DNA of 21,197 nucleotides from Branchiostoma floridae (lineage: Eukaryota; Chordata; Leptocardii; Amphioxiformes; Branchiostomatidae): positions 447,254 to 468,450 of the forward strand of contig NW_023365714.1 in the NCBI RefSeq assembly GCF_000003815.2, written 5' to 3'. The position numbers and the translations under genes were made by a program. The notes below the pieces were generated by a model. That model was not told where the DNA came from, did not search any database, and saw only the letters and a program-made list of their open reading frames with translations. Of this stretch, positions 1 through 9,257 are shown in pieces (within the stretch, counting starts at the first letter, position 1; each line of letters begins with the position of its first letter).

Positions 1-1507
1 GAAAAGCTAAATTTGATCAGTCACTTATCCGTTTTACTACATGTATATCAGCTGTATGAGATAAGCATTGTTACAAAGCCTGTTTATTACCCTTCACGAT
101 GGTTAGTCACATAGAAAACAAAAGTGCCGAAATTCCTCTACGAGCACAGTGTTTGACGTGAGCAGGTGAACTTTCGCACTTTTCAGGGCAACCTTACCAA
201 CGTTTCAGAAAAAAATGGGGAATCATTTGAAAGGAAAACATACAAGGTTTTCATTGATATACTAGCAGCACCTTATGCTAATCATTGAAAAACAACGAAC
301 ATAAGAGCAAGGGAAATTTCTGCACTTTTTTTCACTACCTCACATCGATATCGGTAGTCTTGGTGCACGACCCACGAATGGAAGATCATAACAATTGGGA
401 TATCATTGTAAAGGGAACTGAATATGTTTTCCATGATACAATGCATTGATACAGTGTTTCTAGAAACATGACCGACTGAAATCATGTTTCCGAACTTTTT
501 GTGCCACGTTCAGTTATGCTGGGTTAAAAGCTTCTAAATCTGACAATTAGGTGCCTGGTGACAGGAAAAGGGAATGTTAGCAAATAGAAATGACTTTCCC
601 ATATCCAAAGTCTGAGAGTTTTTATTGTGTTTTGTACATTCTGTTCAAAACGTTTGTCCTCCTCACTACTGTCTGGGTCGTTCCATGACTACAAAAACAT
701 AGACCAGTAATGATGACCCATGATTGTTTCACCCAAAGACAATAATAATAGTGCTCTGAGTGCCTTAAATGCTCCCCCTAAAATTTCTCAATCAAGTCTA
801 TTATTACAAGTCTAAAGAGTAATATGGCGACAGGTTGCAAGCTTGTCCGAAACACGTGATGATGCAAGAGGAGTTCTTCACAATACAAGGCAAACGTCAC
901 AGGACCCTCATTTCACATACGGCTCAATGACAAACCTCAATTAATCATGAATGTATCAACTCACAATACCTTACCATGGTCAGATATCATCATAAATGTA
1001 CGGGATATAGAACCGCATAGATGAATGACATGGATGAATGATTGAATGGATGAAGGAAGGAAGGAATGGTGGAAGGAAAGAAGGAATGTTTAACAACGTC
1101 TCTCAACGATCGACCGCAAGTCGCACAGCTCACATAGCTTTACAACACACCGAGACGAAAAACATAACAGAGAGTCTTGAGGGGGGGGTGGCACACAGAA
1201 TGGGAGGGACACATAGAAGGGGAGGAGCGGACAGTAGAAGAGAATCATCAAAACGAAACAAACGGTATCTTTTTCCATCGTCTATGAAAGTTATTGGCAC
1301 TTGTATGGAAGTTGGAATGGAAAGGCTGAGAAGGATCGCCCAGAGTGTTTTGGTATGAACCAAAATGTAGATGTCGAAAAATACGAAGGTCAACCTGCCA
1401 TAAGTGTGTCCACCTGGAAGACGGTAGAGAGTACGACGCTCGTGGTGCGGAATCAGCTCGTTGTAAAAAGTTGAGTGGCTATCTCATATCCACTATTTTT
1501 GCACGCA
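1..1507. other. Left flank without recognised gene
   Basis: I see no splice-supported gene, RNA gene or named repeat here. The reading frames present are short and lack family motifs. The stretch 1020-1085 is a GA-rich GGAA/GAAT simple repeat. I found no match to the duplicated lectin unit left of the gap, so the left edge of that unit probably lies at or near the gap. Confidence 0.5.
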
Positions 1508-1607
1508 NNNNNNNNNNNNNNNNNNNNNNNNNNNNNNNNNNNNNNNNNNNNNNNNNNNNNNNNNNNNNNNNNNNNNNNNNNNNNNNNNNNNNNNNNNNNN
1601 NNNNNNN
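1508..1607. other. Assembly gap (100 N)
   Basis: Exactly 100 N, which is often used for a gap of unknown size. It sits at the left end of the duplicated unit: sequence right of it (1608-1655) matches 16190-16235 in inverted orientation. Confidence 0.95.
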
Positions 1608-1810
1608 CCAACATGATTTACATATGAGTGACATTTGCATACGAGCCTTGTGATGACGTGTTCGTTCTAGTGATACTGAAGAAGAGTGACGGGTATCACT
1701 CCAAACGTCCGGAAATAAATTTTTTATCCAGTTATAGAAATTAAATTATCTTGTGTTGGCCGATTGCTACATGTTAATATCATGGTTTAGCTGCTAGAAT
1801 GCGTACATAA

Positions 1811-1832
1811 GGTATATATATATATATATATT
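1811..1832. repeat. (TA)n microsatellite
   Basis: About ten TA dinucleotides in the downstream flank of copy A. The inverted counterpart near 15700 has only a short, broken version. Confidence 0.8.
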
Positions 1833-2137
1833 AGATAAATTAAGAAGGAAAAGGAAACAACTAGATTATGGGCATCTAAATCATTGTTCGGACTGATCAT
1901 TCATTGTTATTGCAGCCAATGAGACATTGGTCACACAGTCTTGAAATAAAACCAATCAACCCAGTTAGATATATGAATTTGTTCTAAAAAAAGTCAACCA
2001 TTCAGATGCCCAAAACCCTGGCAGCTAGTTTCCATAACACAACACCTTGACAGAGTATCAGGCTGGCGCCATCATTGAGTCACTATGTTAAGTTAATCCC
2101 TGCAGTCTTGAGTAAAATAAGAAAAAAAAAGTTTCTG

Positions 2138-2275
2138 TTGCAACATACTCCTCTATATCACTAGTGTCCAGTTACAGTGATGATATATGTCCTCTGTATC
2201 TCTAGTGTCTAGTTTCAGTGCTGATATATGTCCTCTGTATCACTAGTGTCCAGTTACAGTGCTGATATAAGTAAC
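2138..2275. repeat. 41-bp minisatellite, about 3 units, downstream of copy A
   Basis: Three imperfect units with core GATATATGTCCTCTGTATC and ACTAGTGTC. They are the inverted counterpart of the large array at 14307-15375 downstream of copy B. Confidence 0.8.
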
Positions 2276-2517
2276 TGAACCTCAGTCCACCGGTATTACC
2301 TTCCGTCCGATTTTCATGACGAGTTCACAAGTTAGTAGCACTGCGTTGCAGTTGACTTTCTACTTTCTCCGTTTGTTTTGGGTGACAAGGAAAGCACTCA
2401 GCCCTACCTGCGCCCAAAGCGAGCGGAGAAGTTTTGTACAGGAGCATGTGCGTGCTATGACGTCACGCCAGGAAGTCAGGCTTACAGATCAGAACGGAGT
2501 ATCGGTGCGGGACTGCT

Positions 2518-2523
2518 TTTAAT
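2518..2523 (-). promoter_or_regulatory. Candidate poly(A) signal of copy A (ATTAAA)
   Basis: ATTAAA on the minus strand, about 175 bp after the stop codon. The same hexamer and surrounding bases are kept at 14056-14061 after copy B. Conservation may only reflect the duplication, so support is modest. Confidence 0.3.
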
Positions 2524-2541
2524 TGATTTCTTCTCTTACCA

Positions 2542-2601
2542 GGACAATGCATTTACCCTCGTCTTGATTTTGGACAATGCATTTACCCTCGTCTTGATTT
2601 T
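2542..2601. repeat. Tandem duplication of 30 bp
   Basis: Two identical copies of a 30-bp segment (GGACAATGCATTTACCCTCG plus ten bases). Copy B has a single copy at the matching place (about 14010-14038), so this is a recent local duplication in A. Confidence 0.85.
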
Positions 2602-2698
2602 GCATTTTAGATTGACTTTGTTTGACATTTTCTTTTAACAATTATTTGTCGCTGAGATTTAAGGTGGTCTGCAGTCCTGCACCAAAGCTCCGTCCTCC

Positions 2699-3011
2699 CT
2701 AACATTTCCAGAAGAACGTCAGCTGATCCACGTACGCACCTGCCCTTCCCTCTATGCTAACCAGATAGCACATGTTATATGTCCAATAGGTATCCACCCA
2801 GCCATGTGAGTCGACGTAATATTTCCCACCCATGCCCCCTACCGCCCCCAGATCACGCCCGCGGTTGGTTTTAAACCCGATGCGATCCACGTGCCATCCG
2901 ACCCGGAGTCTCACTTCAGTTATCGTTTCATGATGTAAGTCGAAGTCATGCCTGGTCCCACCGTTCCCACCATGCTTTGGGGCAGTGTGGCTTCCGTACG
3001 TCACTTGGATA
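2699..3011 (-). CDS. Copy A exon 5: C-terminal part of jacalin-like lectin domain, stop codon
   Basis: The acceptor CATTCCACAG ends at 3012; the exon runs 313 nt to TAG at 2701-2699. It encodes IQVTYGSHTAPKHGGNGG, then ITEVRLRVGWHVDRIGFKTN, GRDLGAVGGMGGKYYV and finally GRAGAYVDQLTFFWKC. The order of strands and the GxxxD motif fit jacalin-like lectins. It is one codon shorter than copy B, with a divergent loop after HDF (DLHHETITEV against EVRVNQGEKITEV). Confidence 0.88.
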
Positions 3012-6000
3012 CTGTGGAATGAACAAAAATGTTGTCGTTGAAGAGGTTCATCAGTCACGTGTGGATACAGTTACTCCAAATGTTCTTCGAGCAATGACTG
3101 TTTTTAAAGGTAAGGGAATGAGCGAAAATGTTAGGTTATCAACGGCAAAATTCGCTCCGTTGACAGCCACCAATAACCTTATTTGCTAAGATAAACCTTT
3201 CATACCATCAACAACTTGTGTTGTTACTTGTAAAGAGAAGATAAACAACTGGTATGATTCATGCAAATAAGGACCGTTTTTGCACGAAATGTTTATGATA
3301 CGTCACAGGAAAATGTTAAAATAAACAAATAGAATCATTCGGCCAAGGTGGGAGGTCATGAAACTCAAGTTTCCATGACACCAGCGGACATACCTTCAGC
3401 AGCTCAGAGCGTTACTGGTTTAACTACCCGCATTTCCAACCAAGGTATTCAACCCTTTGTTAAAGGCGACCATTTTATGTTCAGGCGAGCTGTAGCAAGC
3501 TATAACAATACTAATACATCTGGTGTGTATTATTTGCAGCCAGTAGGTACCCATTCAACAGCTCCTAGGAGATTACAATGACCAGATCACCGCAAAGCAA
3601 ATTCGGCATCTAGCTGCCGACAGAAGGTCTTGGAAGAAACTTACAGTCGCCTGCGCCGCAACCGACCGATGATGATGAGGTACCCAATTTATTTAGTAAT
3701 GAGGCTGAATTACGTGCTCGAGGCACCTCCTATATAGCAAGTAATATTATATTAATACATCTGGTGTATTATTTGCAGCCAGTAATAATTGTGGGACCGC
3801 GTGGCGCAGTGGCGGCATTCGTGCTTCGTGACCGAGAGGTTGCGGGTTCGAATCCGTCTGCGTGTCACCGATCTTGTGCCCTTGGGAAAGGCACTTTACA
3901 CGGCTTTCCTCACTATACTCAGATGAAAATGAGTACCTAGCTTCGGCTAGGGCCGTCCCTCGGATAGGACGTTAAATGGAGGTCCCGTGTATGGGGAGAG
4001 CCACACCCCATGCACGTTAAAGAACCCCCACACGTGCGATGGTGCGGTGTGAGATGGAGCAAAAACCCTTCTGTCTGGAGTTGGTGATTCACTTCAAATC
4101 ACCCGGATGGAGGCCTGGCGAACCTCCATTCCGTATCAGCCACACGGTGATTTACATCAGCGAAAGGGTATGTCACCCCGCGAGGGGCGGCATAACCCCG
4201 CCGCGCCGTGAGTAAGCATGTGCGAACATGCACAGGGCTAGCCCTTAGTAATAGCCACTGGCTAGTTGGGCAACCCTGGCTGTTTGTTAACAGCTGAACA
4301 AATAAATAAAAAAAAAAATTGCAGCCAGTAGGTACCCAATTCTTTTATTCATTAGGCTGAATTGCGTGCTCGACGCACCTGCTCGAACACGGGACCCCCG
4401 TTTTACGCCCCTATCAGGTTTCTCAGAGTCACCATGTCGAAGTTTTTTTTAATTTTCTTTTGGACAGATGAGGACAATGTGGCACTGCACTCAAGTTTTG
4501 TAACTTATATTAACATTGGCACATGCGCGGCACAGACAGAAGGTAAAGGTAGTCTTTTACCTCTCCGACTGAAGTCAGGTACCCATTGTTACACCAGCGT
4601 GAAGTGAGGAAGGTCATGTAAAGTGCCTTTCCCAAGGGCACAACGTCGGGAGCACGGCGGGGATCGAACTCAGAACCTATAGATTCCGAGCCGAACGCTC
4701 TACCAGTTACGCCACGCCCGACGCAGAATGTTTAATATTTGCAAGTCAATAGTCAATAGCAACAACGCTTTGAACAGCTTACGCATGAATAAAGTCCGGA
4801 TTCCCGGTCCACACGCTGATCTTGGCGATTCGGTCCCGCTCGTAACTCCGGTCGCTGAAAGGTTCCCCGCCGTTTCCCCCGTAGGGCTGGGACGCGTGGA
4901 CATTCTTAATCCAGGAGTCCGGGTATCCCCAAGGGTTCTCACCTCGCACGTGCAGAGCTGAGGCTGGAGACAAGAACAGCATCGATCATCTTCAGCATGT
5001 GGCTACTCAGGTCAGCATATGGCTACTCAGGTCAAAATGACTTAGCTCAGGTCAAAATGATACTTAGCTTCGGCTAGGGCCGTCCCTCGGATAGGACGTA
5101 AAATGGAGACTCCGTGTNNNNNNNNNNNNNNNNNNNNNNNNNNNNNNNNNNNNNNNNNNNNNNNNNNNNNNNNNNNNNNNNNNNNNNNNNNNNNNNNNNN
5201 NNNNNNNNNNNNNNNNNNNNNNNNNNNNNNNNNNNNNNNNNNNNNNNNNNNNNNNNNNNNNNNNNNNNNNNNNNNNNNNNNNNNNNNNNNNNNNNNNNNN
5301 NNNNNNNNNNNNNNNNNNNNNNNNNNNNNNNNNNNNNNNNNNNNNNNNNNNNNNNNNNNNNNNNNNNNNNNNNNNNNNNNNNNNNNNNNNNNNNNNNNNN
5401 NNNNNNNNNNNNNNNNNNNNNNNNNNNNNNNNNNNNNNNNNNNNNNNNNNNNNNNNNNNNNNNNNNNNNNNNNNNNNNNNNNNNNNNNNNNNNNNNNNNN
5501 NNNNNTTCATAGATGTAGACAGAAGGCCTCACATTATGCATAAAAAGCATAGGATCACATGTACCCGTGTTCATGTGTTACGTTGCACCCCAAATCCAAT
5601 TAGGACCCATGAAGAAGCTACGTCATTCAATGATTGTAAAATTGTCCCACGAATCACAAAAGAGATAGCCTGGGTACCATCCGGAAAGTAGTTCGCTCCG
5701 GCGTTCATTATATACTATAAACAGTCGCTTCTAGCTCTGACATTCATTGTACACTAAATACAGTCGCTTCTCTGTGTTTCCGTCTGGGAACGCGGAGCAT
5801 CTTAACGTCTGGAATCGTCCAAATTTCGGAAGCACGCGCTGATTGGTCCGCACATATGAGCGAATTATGGAATGGGTTCAAACGCTCGTTCGAACCGGTG
5901 TTCCAACACCGGAAAAGCCCTGCATCCTCTTACGCATGCAGGCGCCGGGCTGTTGTCATCGAACCTGTGCTCTAGAACCCATTCCCTACTTCGCTTATTA

Positions 6001-7886
6001 ACTGACGTTACCACCAAAGGGTTTGATGCGCAAGTCTCCAGACGGATAGCAGAAGCGAACATAGGAGCGAACTACTATCCGTATGGTACCCAGGCTACAA
6101 AAGAAAGAAATTACTCTCCAACAGACAGACAGGCAGACAGACAGGCAGACAGACAGACAGGCAGACAGACAGACAGGCAGGCAGGCAGACAGACAGACAG
6201 GCAGACAAACAGACAGGCAGGCAGACAGACAGACAGGCAGACAAACAGACAGGCAGGCAGACAGACAGACAGGCAGGCAAACAGACAGGCAGGCAGACAG
6301 ACAGACAGGCAGACAGGCAGACAGGCAGACAGGCAGACAGACAGACAGACAGATCGACCAATGAAAAAAAGAACCACAAATTCTGAAATCATAGATTTAC
6401 ACGAAACTAATGACTCACTCATCAAGAAATGTTCCATTCACGCGGGACGTTTTTGTTCTACATACTATTCATTAACCCTAAAACAAAGATCACTTTACTA
6501 GTGGGAACCAAGTAAAAAGCAAATGTTGGAAAAGCAAGAATATTACCGGGTAGTCGGGACATGTCATCACCATCCGCCCCCTTTTTGATGTCATCGTCTG
6601 AAAAATATTAATAACATATATCAACTACCTCAGAAGAATTACAAAATTCTCTAACCGCACGATTGGAAAGTATCTGTATAGTCGATGGCATCTTTGACGT
6701 TTTAAGCAGGCAGTAACTTCTTAAGATGAAGAAGAAACTTTGAGCAAGATACATCTTCAGTGGGTCAGCAAATTAAAAATAAAATATTCGAATAGAGCTA
6801 GTTGCATGCAATTCTTAAATCTGGTGCCCATTTGCTATGCTTTACAAAGTTTCTATTGGAGCGGGGAAACTGCAGTACGTACATGCGGTTTATGGCCACA
6901 CAATATTACACGTTAAGCGTAGTTTGTATGGGAGCGGGGAAACTGCAGTACGTACATGCGGTTTATGGCCACACAATGTTACACGTTAAGCGTAGTTTCT
7001 ATGGGAGCGGGGAAACTGCAGTACGTACATGCGGTTTATGGCCACACAATATTACACGTTAAGCGTAGTTTGTATGGGAGCGGGGAAACTGCAGTACGTA
7101 CATGCGGTTAATGGCCACACACTATTACAAGTGAAGCGTCACGAAGCTGGAAGAGATGCATTGGTAACTGACCTTTCAACTCCAACTCCCTCTGGACGAT
7201 AGCGTCATTATCCAGTTCATCGTCTAAGGTGTCGCGGTTGTCTCCAACTGCCGACGAACCAATCACTGGAAGCACATAAGAAAAGATGTAAAATCATTGA
7301 TTTTTAACCTGTTGCAGATTTTAAGTCATAGGGTTTCTATGAAAGAAATGATTCATTCAATAAAAATGTTCCAATCAAGCAGGACGTTTTCTTCTACATA
7401 GAAATCATCATCCCTTGAATAAATATCACTAACTAGTAAGAACTAAGAGAAACAAGAAAAAAATATAAATATTCATAAAGCAAGAAGCGTCTCAAAGCTG
7501 CAAGACATGCGTTTTAACTCACCTTTCGACTCCACCTCCCTCTGGACGACAACCAGTTCCTCCAACAGATGGTCCAGTTCCTCCTCCAAGGTGCTGGACC
7601 CGCCCAGTTCCTCCTCCAAGACACTGGGCCTGTCCAGTTCCTCCTCCAAGGTGCTGGACCCGTCCAGTTCCTCCTCCAAGGTGCTGGACCCGTCCAGTTC
7701 CTCCTCCAAGGTGCTGGACCCGTCCAGTTCCTCCTCCAAGGCGCTGGGCCCGTCCAGTTCCTCAAACAGATGGTCCAGTTCCTCCTCCAAGGCACTGGGC
7801 CCGTCCCTGTTGTCTCCAGCTGCAAAGAACCGACCGTTCCCGAGCAGGGCCACCAGCCCCATCGTCATGAGCACGGAGACTCTCAT
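2699..7886 (-). CDS. Lectin copy A: secreted acidic-repeat protein with C-terminal jacalin/ZG16-like lectin domain (5 exons)
   Basis: Spliced model on the minus strand: exons 7886-7523, 7247-7173, 6597-6547, 4957-4783 and 3011-2699, every intron GT-AG, total 978 nt, 325 residues with no internal stop. Residues 1 to about 23 form a signal peptide (basic start, hydrophobic LMTMGLVALL core, possible cut after FAA). Residues about 28-115 are an acidic 10-residue repeat; 122-163 are two short acidic exons; about 164-325 are a jacalin-like beta-prism domain. The domain shows the N-terminal glycine-rich loop (YGGNGG), HGGNGG in the middle, and near the C terminus GRAGAYVD, which carries the GxxxD sugar-binding motif (G313, D317) of mannose-type jacalin-related lectins such as vertebrate ZG16. 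Two cysteines (about 303 and 325) could pair. The product should be secreted and bind glycans; the ligand cannot be read from sequence. It is divergent from copy B and shares an upstream palindrome with it. It is the only complete, apparently intact copy here. Confidence 0.87.
3340..3784 (+). mobile_element. Transposon-like insert in copy A intron 4, possibly a LINE 3' remnant
   Basis: Copy B has a 285-bp intron here and copy A 1771 bp; the extra DNA starts near 3323. Within it, one frame reads IRHLAADRRSWKKLTVACAA before a stop at about 3670, which resembles the C-terminal end of non-LTR reverse transcriptases, but the match is short. Pieces such as GCAGCCAGTAGGTACCCA and GGCTGAATT.CGTGCTCGA recur at 4321-4380, so the insert is internally duplicated. 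The class is uncertain. Confidence 0.35.
3785..4318 (+). mobile_element. tRNA-derived SINE (full-length candidate) in copy A intron 4
   Basis: The 5' head has RNA polymerase III box A (TGGCGCAGTGG, about 3801-3811) and a perfect box B (GGTTCGAATCC, about 3845-3855). A body with GTGCCCTTGGGAAAGGCA follows, then a tail CTAGTTGGGCAACCCTGGC and an AATAAATAAA-rich end. The 12-bp sequence TTGCAGCCAGTA flanks it on both sides (3773-3784 and 4319-4330), a good target-site duplication. Copy B lacks it, so it inserted after the A/B duplication. It is not a functional tRNA gene: the head is too degenerate and runs into the SINE body. Confidence 0.82.
4450..4722 (-). mobile_element. Second tRNA-derived SINE, minus strand, with LINE-like tail
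   Basis: Read on the minus strand from 4722: box A-like TGGCGTAACTGG (4714-4703), box B-like GAGTTCGATCC (4671-4661), then GTGCCCTTGGGAAAGGCA and GGTACCTGACTTCAGTCGG. The tail CTTGAGTGCAGTGCCACATT (about 4500-4475) is shared with the LINE 3' end at 15854-15910. Inside copy A intron 4 and absent from copy B. Confidence 0.72.
4783..4957 (-). CDS. Copy A exon 4: N-terminal part of jacalin-like lectin domain
   Basis: The acceptor CAGCCTCAG ends at 4958 and the donor is GTAAGC after ATGC at 4783. It is 175 nt, phase 1 in and 2 out, the same length as copy B exon 4. It encodes ALHVRGENPWGYPDSW, then the glycine-rich loop YGGNGGEPFSD and the strand KISVWTGNPDFIHA, a typical start of a ZG16/jacalin-like domain (first Greek-key motif). 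Confidence 0.88.
5044..5117 (+). mobile_element. SINE body fragment running into the gap (copy A intron 3)
   Basis: CTTCGGCTAGGGCCGTCCCT and following bases match the body of the SINE at about 3940-3990. Copy B has the same SINE, inverted, at the same intron position (12880-13075), so this insertion predates the A/B duplication. It is preceded at 4995-5060 by short tandem copies of a roughly 20-bp GGCTACTCAGGTCA unit. Confidence 0.75.
5118..5505. other. Assembly gap (388 N) in copy A intron 3
   Basis: A run of N between the SINE fragment and the intron sequence that resumes at 5506. By comparison with copy B (12690-13000) it should hold the rest of the SINE. All exons of copy A are accounted for outside it. 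Confidence 0.95.
5666..6097. mobile_element. MITE-like DNA transposon insertion in copy A intron 3
   Basis: A 432-bp element with 34-bp terminal inverted repeats (5666-5699 and 6064-6097; start TAGCCTGGGTACCATCCGG), differing at only a few positions. The flanks are CAAAAGAGA on the left and CAAAAGAAA on the right, a probable 8-9 bp target-site duplication. Copy C shows the empty site (CACAAAAGAAAGAAATTAC on the minus strand near 20955). Further inverted segments inside (GGAATGGGTTC near 5872 and GAACCCATTCC near 5977) let it fold back on itself. It has no transposase frame, so it is non-autonomous; a hAT-type origin would fit the duplication length but is only a guess. Confidence 0.82.
6119..6356. 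repeat. CAGA/CAGG microsatellite
   Basis: About 235 bp of CAGACAGACAGGCAGG-type tetranucleotides in copy A intron 3. Copy C has a shorter array (20850-20945, reverse strand) at the same place and copy B none. The long open frames across it, rich in Thr-Asp-Arg-Gln or Cys-Leu, are artefacts of the repeat. Confidence 0.95.
6547..6597 (-). CDS. Copy A exon 3: short acidic linker (17 codons)
   Basis: The acceptor TTTTTCAG ends at 6598 and the donor is GTAATA after CCCG at 6547. It is 51 nt, phase 1-1, and encodes DDDIKKGADGDDMSRLP. The same exon with the same boundaries occurs in copy C (51 nt) and copy B (54 nt), which supports it although it is too short to find by reading frame alone. Confidence 0.82.
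6861..7140. repeat. 73-bp minisatellite, 4 units, copy A intron 2
   Basis: The start GCGGGGAAACTGCAGTACGT recurs at 6861, 6934, 7007 and 7080, exactly 73 bp apart. The units are nearly identical. The same repeat lies in the same intron of copy C (about 12 units, inverted) and is missing from copy B. Confidence 0.95.
7173..7247 (-). CDS. Copy A exon 2: short acidic module (25 codons)
   Basis: The acceptor CGGCAG ends at 7248 and the donor is GTCAGT after AAAG at 7173. The exon is 75 nt, phase 1 at both ends. It encodes GDNRDTLDDELDNDAIVQ followed by RELELK, an echo of the end of exon 1 (GDN start, VQRE.E.K end), which suggests that exons 1 and 2 share an origin. Copy C has an 84-nt equivalent; copy B has none. 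Confidence 0.82.
7523..7886 (-). CDS. Copy A exon 1: signal peptide and 10-residue acidic repeats
   Basis: The start is the ATG at 7886-7884. An in-frame upstream ATG exists at 7934, but the downstream one begins directly with the signal peptide and its context (GGACC before ATG) is conserved in all three copies. After the signal peptide comes GDNRDG, one unit, a DHLFEEL spacer, six full decapeptide units (DGPSALEEEL to GGSSTLEEEL), then DHLLEEL and VVQREVESK. The donor is GTGAGT after AAAG at 7523. The exon ends in phase 1 after 364 nt. The unit length of 10 does not fit a heptad, and Gly/Pro/Ser in each unit argue against one continuous coiled coil. Confidence 0.87.
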
Positions 7887-8187
7887 GGTCCGGCCTGAAA
7901 CAGTCCTGTGGACAACATCAACGCCCAAGCACAAGGGTTAAAAAAGTTATCAAAATGTCCACCACAGAAATGTACGGAAGAAGGACTGGGCAAAGGAAAC
8001 AAACTAGTGAAGCAATTTAGACGGACAAAGTCTATCCGGAATTAAAGCAACTGCGATTAATGGTAAAGCATTCGCGGGAAACGACGTCGACATGCAGAAC
8101 CTATTTTCTGTCGGACTACGGTATGTCATTCATGTTGAAGGGGGCTAGGTTTCTCACTTAATCACTCCTTAAGTTGTCAACATCTTT

Positions 8188-8395
8188 TGATACGTTTAAA
8201 GACTCCGGTGGGTAAGTTTCTTGAGTTGGAGAATAATTCATTTTTCTCAATATATTTTAGAGACTCCGGTGGGTACGTTTCATAACTTGGAGAACAAGGT
8301 TTGTTTTTCTCACTATATCTTAAAGACTCAGGTGGGGAAACAAACATCTTGACTTGGAGAACAGTTTGTTTTTCTGGTGATATTTTAAAGACAGC
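8188..8395. repeat. Upstream tandem repeat of copy A (about 66-bp units, 3 copies)
   Basis: Units containing AGACTCCGGTGGGTAAGTTT, TTGGAGAA and a run of T with TTTTTCTCA. Matching triplets lie upstream of B (11101-11300) and C (18263-18456), so the array predates the duplications. Confidence 0.75.
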
Positions 8396-8492
8396 GCGAC
8401 CTTTGGTCTAGCGGCCACCATTTCCGCTGGAGGCTGTGAGCTGTTCTTTTGTCACACCTCAGAAACCGGTCGGGCCACCGAGCGTCCCGAAG

Positions 8493-8538
8493 CCCCGCCC
8501 CCATGTGGTCACGTGTACTAATCTAGCTGTCTCATTGG
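8493..8538 (-). promoter_or_regulatory. Conserved regulatory cluster upstream of copy A (CCAAT, E-box, GC-box)
   Basis: On the minus strand: CCAAT (8538-8534), CACGTG (8515-8510) and GGGGGCGGGG (8502-8493), the same order and spacing as in B and C. The outer CCAAT of B and C (GCCAATC) has become GTCAATC here. It is a promoter or intronic enhancer candidate for copy A. Confidence 0.45.
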
Positions 8539-8934
8539 ACAAACGTCTAATTTGATTGACACCTTGTTACGTTTGCAACATGATCCCATCCAGTTGCCTG
8601 GAAGTTAGTTCACTGGTTTTGGATCCATCGGATAAGCGAAAGTCAAGAAACATGGCGTCCACGTAGCAATTCAACAAAACACTCAGTGACTTAGTCTTAT
8701 CATTTAACTTCATTATCTTACACATTTACACATTTAACAGATGATCTTATAGCTTGGGCCCGATTGGCTAAAAAGGAAAAAAAGACTTTTGTGGCTAAGT
8801 GGGCCCACAGGGTACAATGCGGTGGCTCTCGTAGGTAAACTTGGACTAGGGTAAAACATTTTGCCTCAATACAAAACTATAACTGAACAGCAAAGCATCA
8901 TTTAACCACCAGAATCACGCAGAATGTGTTTTAC

Positions 8935-9050
8935 CTGTGTTTGCTGTGGTTAGAGCGGGTAGCGAGATGTCGCACCGTGACTGTGAAGCGGGTTTATCGG
9001 GAGGAACCCTGAAGTGACTCCGGTGTGAACCTGCCGCAGCGCCCTCCGAA
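8935..9050 (-). other. Candidate noncoding first exon of copy A
   Basis: On the minus strand a GC-rich block ends in ACACAG followed by GTAAAA (donor at 8934-8933). The same block and donor stand at 10440-10561 for B and 17590-17711 for C. Conserved acceptor-like sites (CCACAGGACTGTTTCAG) lie just before each start codon. The upstream edge and transcription start are not visible. Confidence 0.35.
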
Positions 9051-9131
9051 CAGAAAGTGCGGGGCCCCGGCCCGGGCTGGACTTCTTCGGTATTTTGGGG
9101 TGTCTCAATTATCTGGGTAAAGCCGGAGCGG

Positions 9132-9136
9132 ATTGG
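9132..9136 (-). promoter_or_regulatory. CCAAT box, putative distal promoter of copy A
   Basis: ATTGG on the plus strand, CCAAT on the minus strand, within GACCGTCCAATC, conserved at 10360 (B), 17511 (C) and 16565 (orphan arm). It lies about 100 bp before the candidate noncoding exon. Confidence 0.4.
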
Positions 9137-9257
9137 ACGGTCAAAGGCGCACCTACTGCCGACGACAGTATACCTCTGTCACACCCAGCAAACACCCTTA
9201 AGGTACGTTGTTATCACGCAACGAGGTGATTGAGTTGTCTTAAGGGTAATGAACCGA

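Noticed and set aside
1038-1358. 106-codon frame on the plus strand
   Set aside because: Starts in GA-rich simple repeat, overlaps frames on the other strand, shows no domain and no splice or paralog support.
2316-2635. Open frame starting MTSSQV, shared with an inverted frame at 14261-13971
   Set aside because: It lies antisense in the downstream flank of the lectin gene, is conserved only because the flank was duplicated, and is frameshifted between copies (68 and 86 codons in A, 96 in B).
3348-3581. 77-codon frame starting MGGHETQVSM
   Set aside because: Lies in a transposon-like insert of copy A intron 4; no family recognised and absent from copy B.
3792-3870. tRNA gene
   Set aside because: Box A and box B are present, but a full cloverleaf is not convincing and the sequence continues into a SINE body with target-site duplications.
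5064-5574. Frames running through N at 5118-5505 and at 14315-14699
   Set aside because: They consist almost only of unknown bases.
6083-6501. Long frames of Thr-Asp-Arg-Gln or Cys-Leu-Ser-Val over the CAGA repeat
   Set aside because: Artefact of a tetranucleotide microsatellite in an intron; not conserved in copy B.
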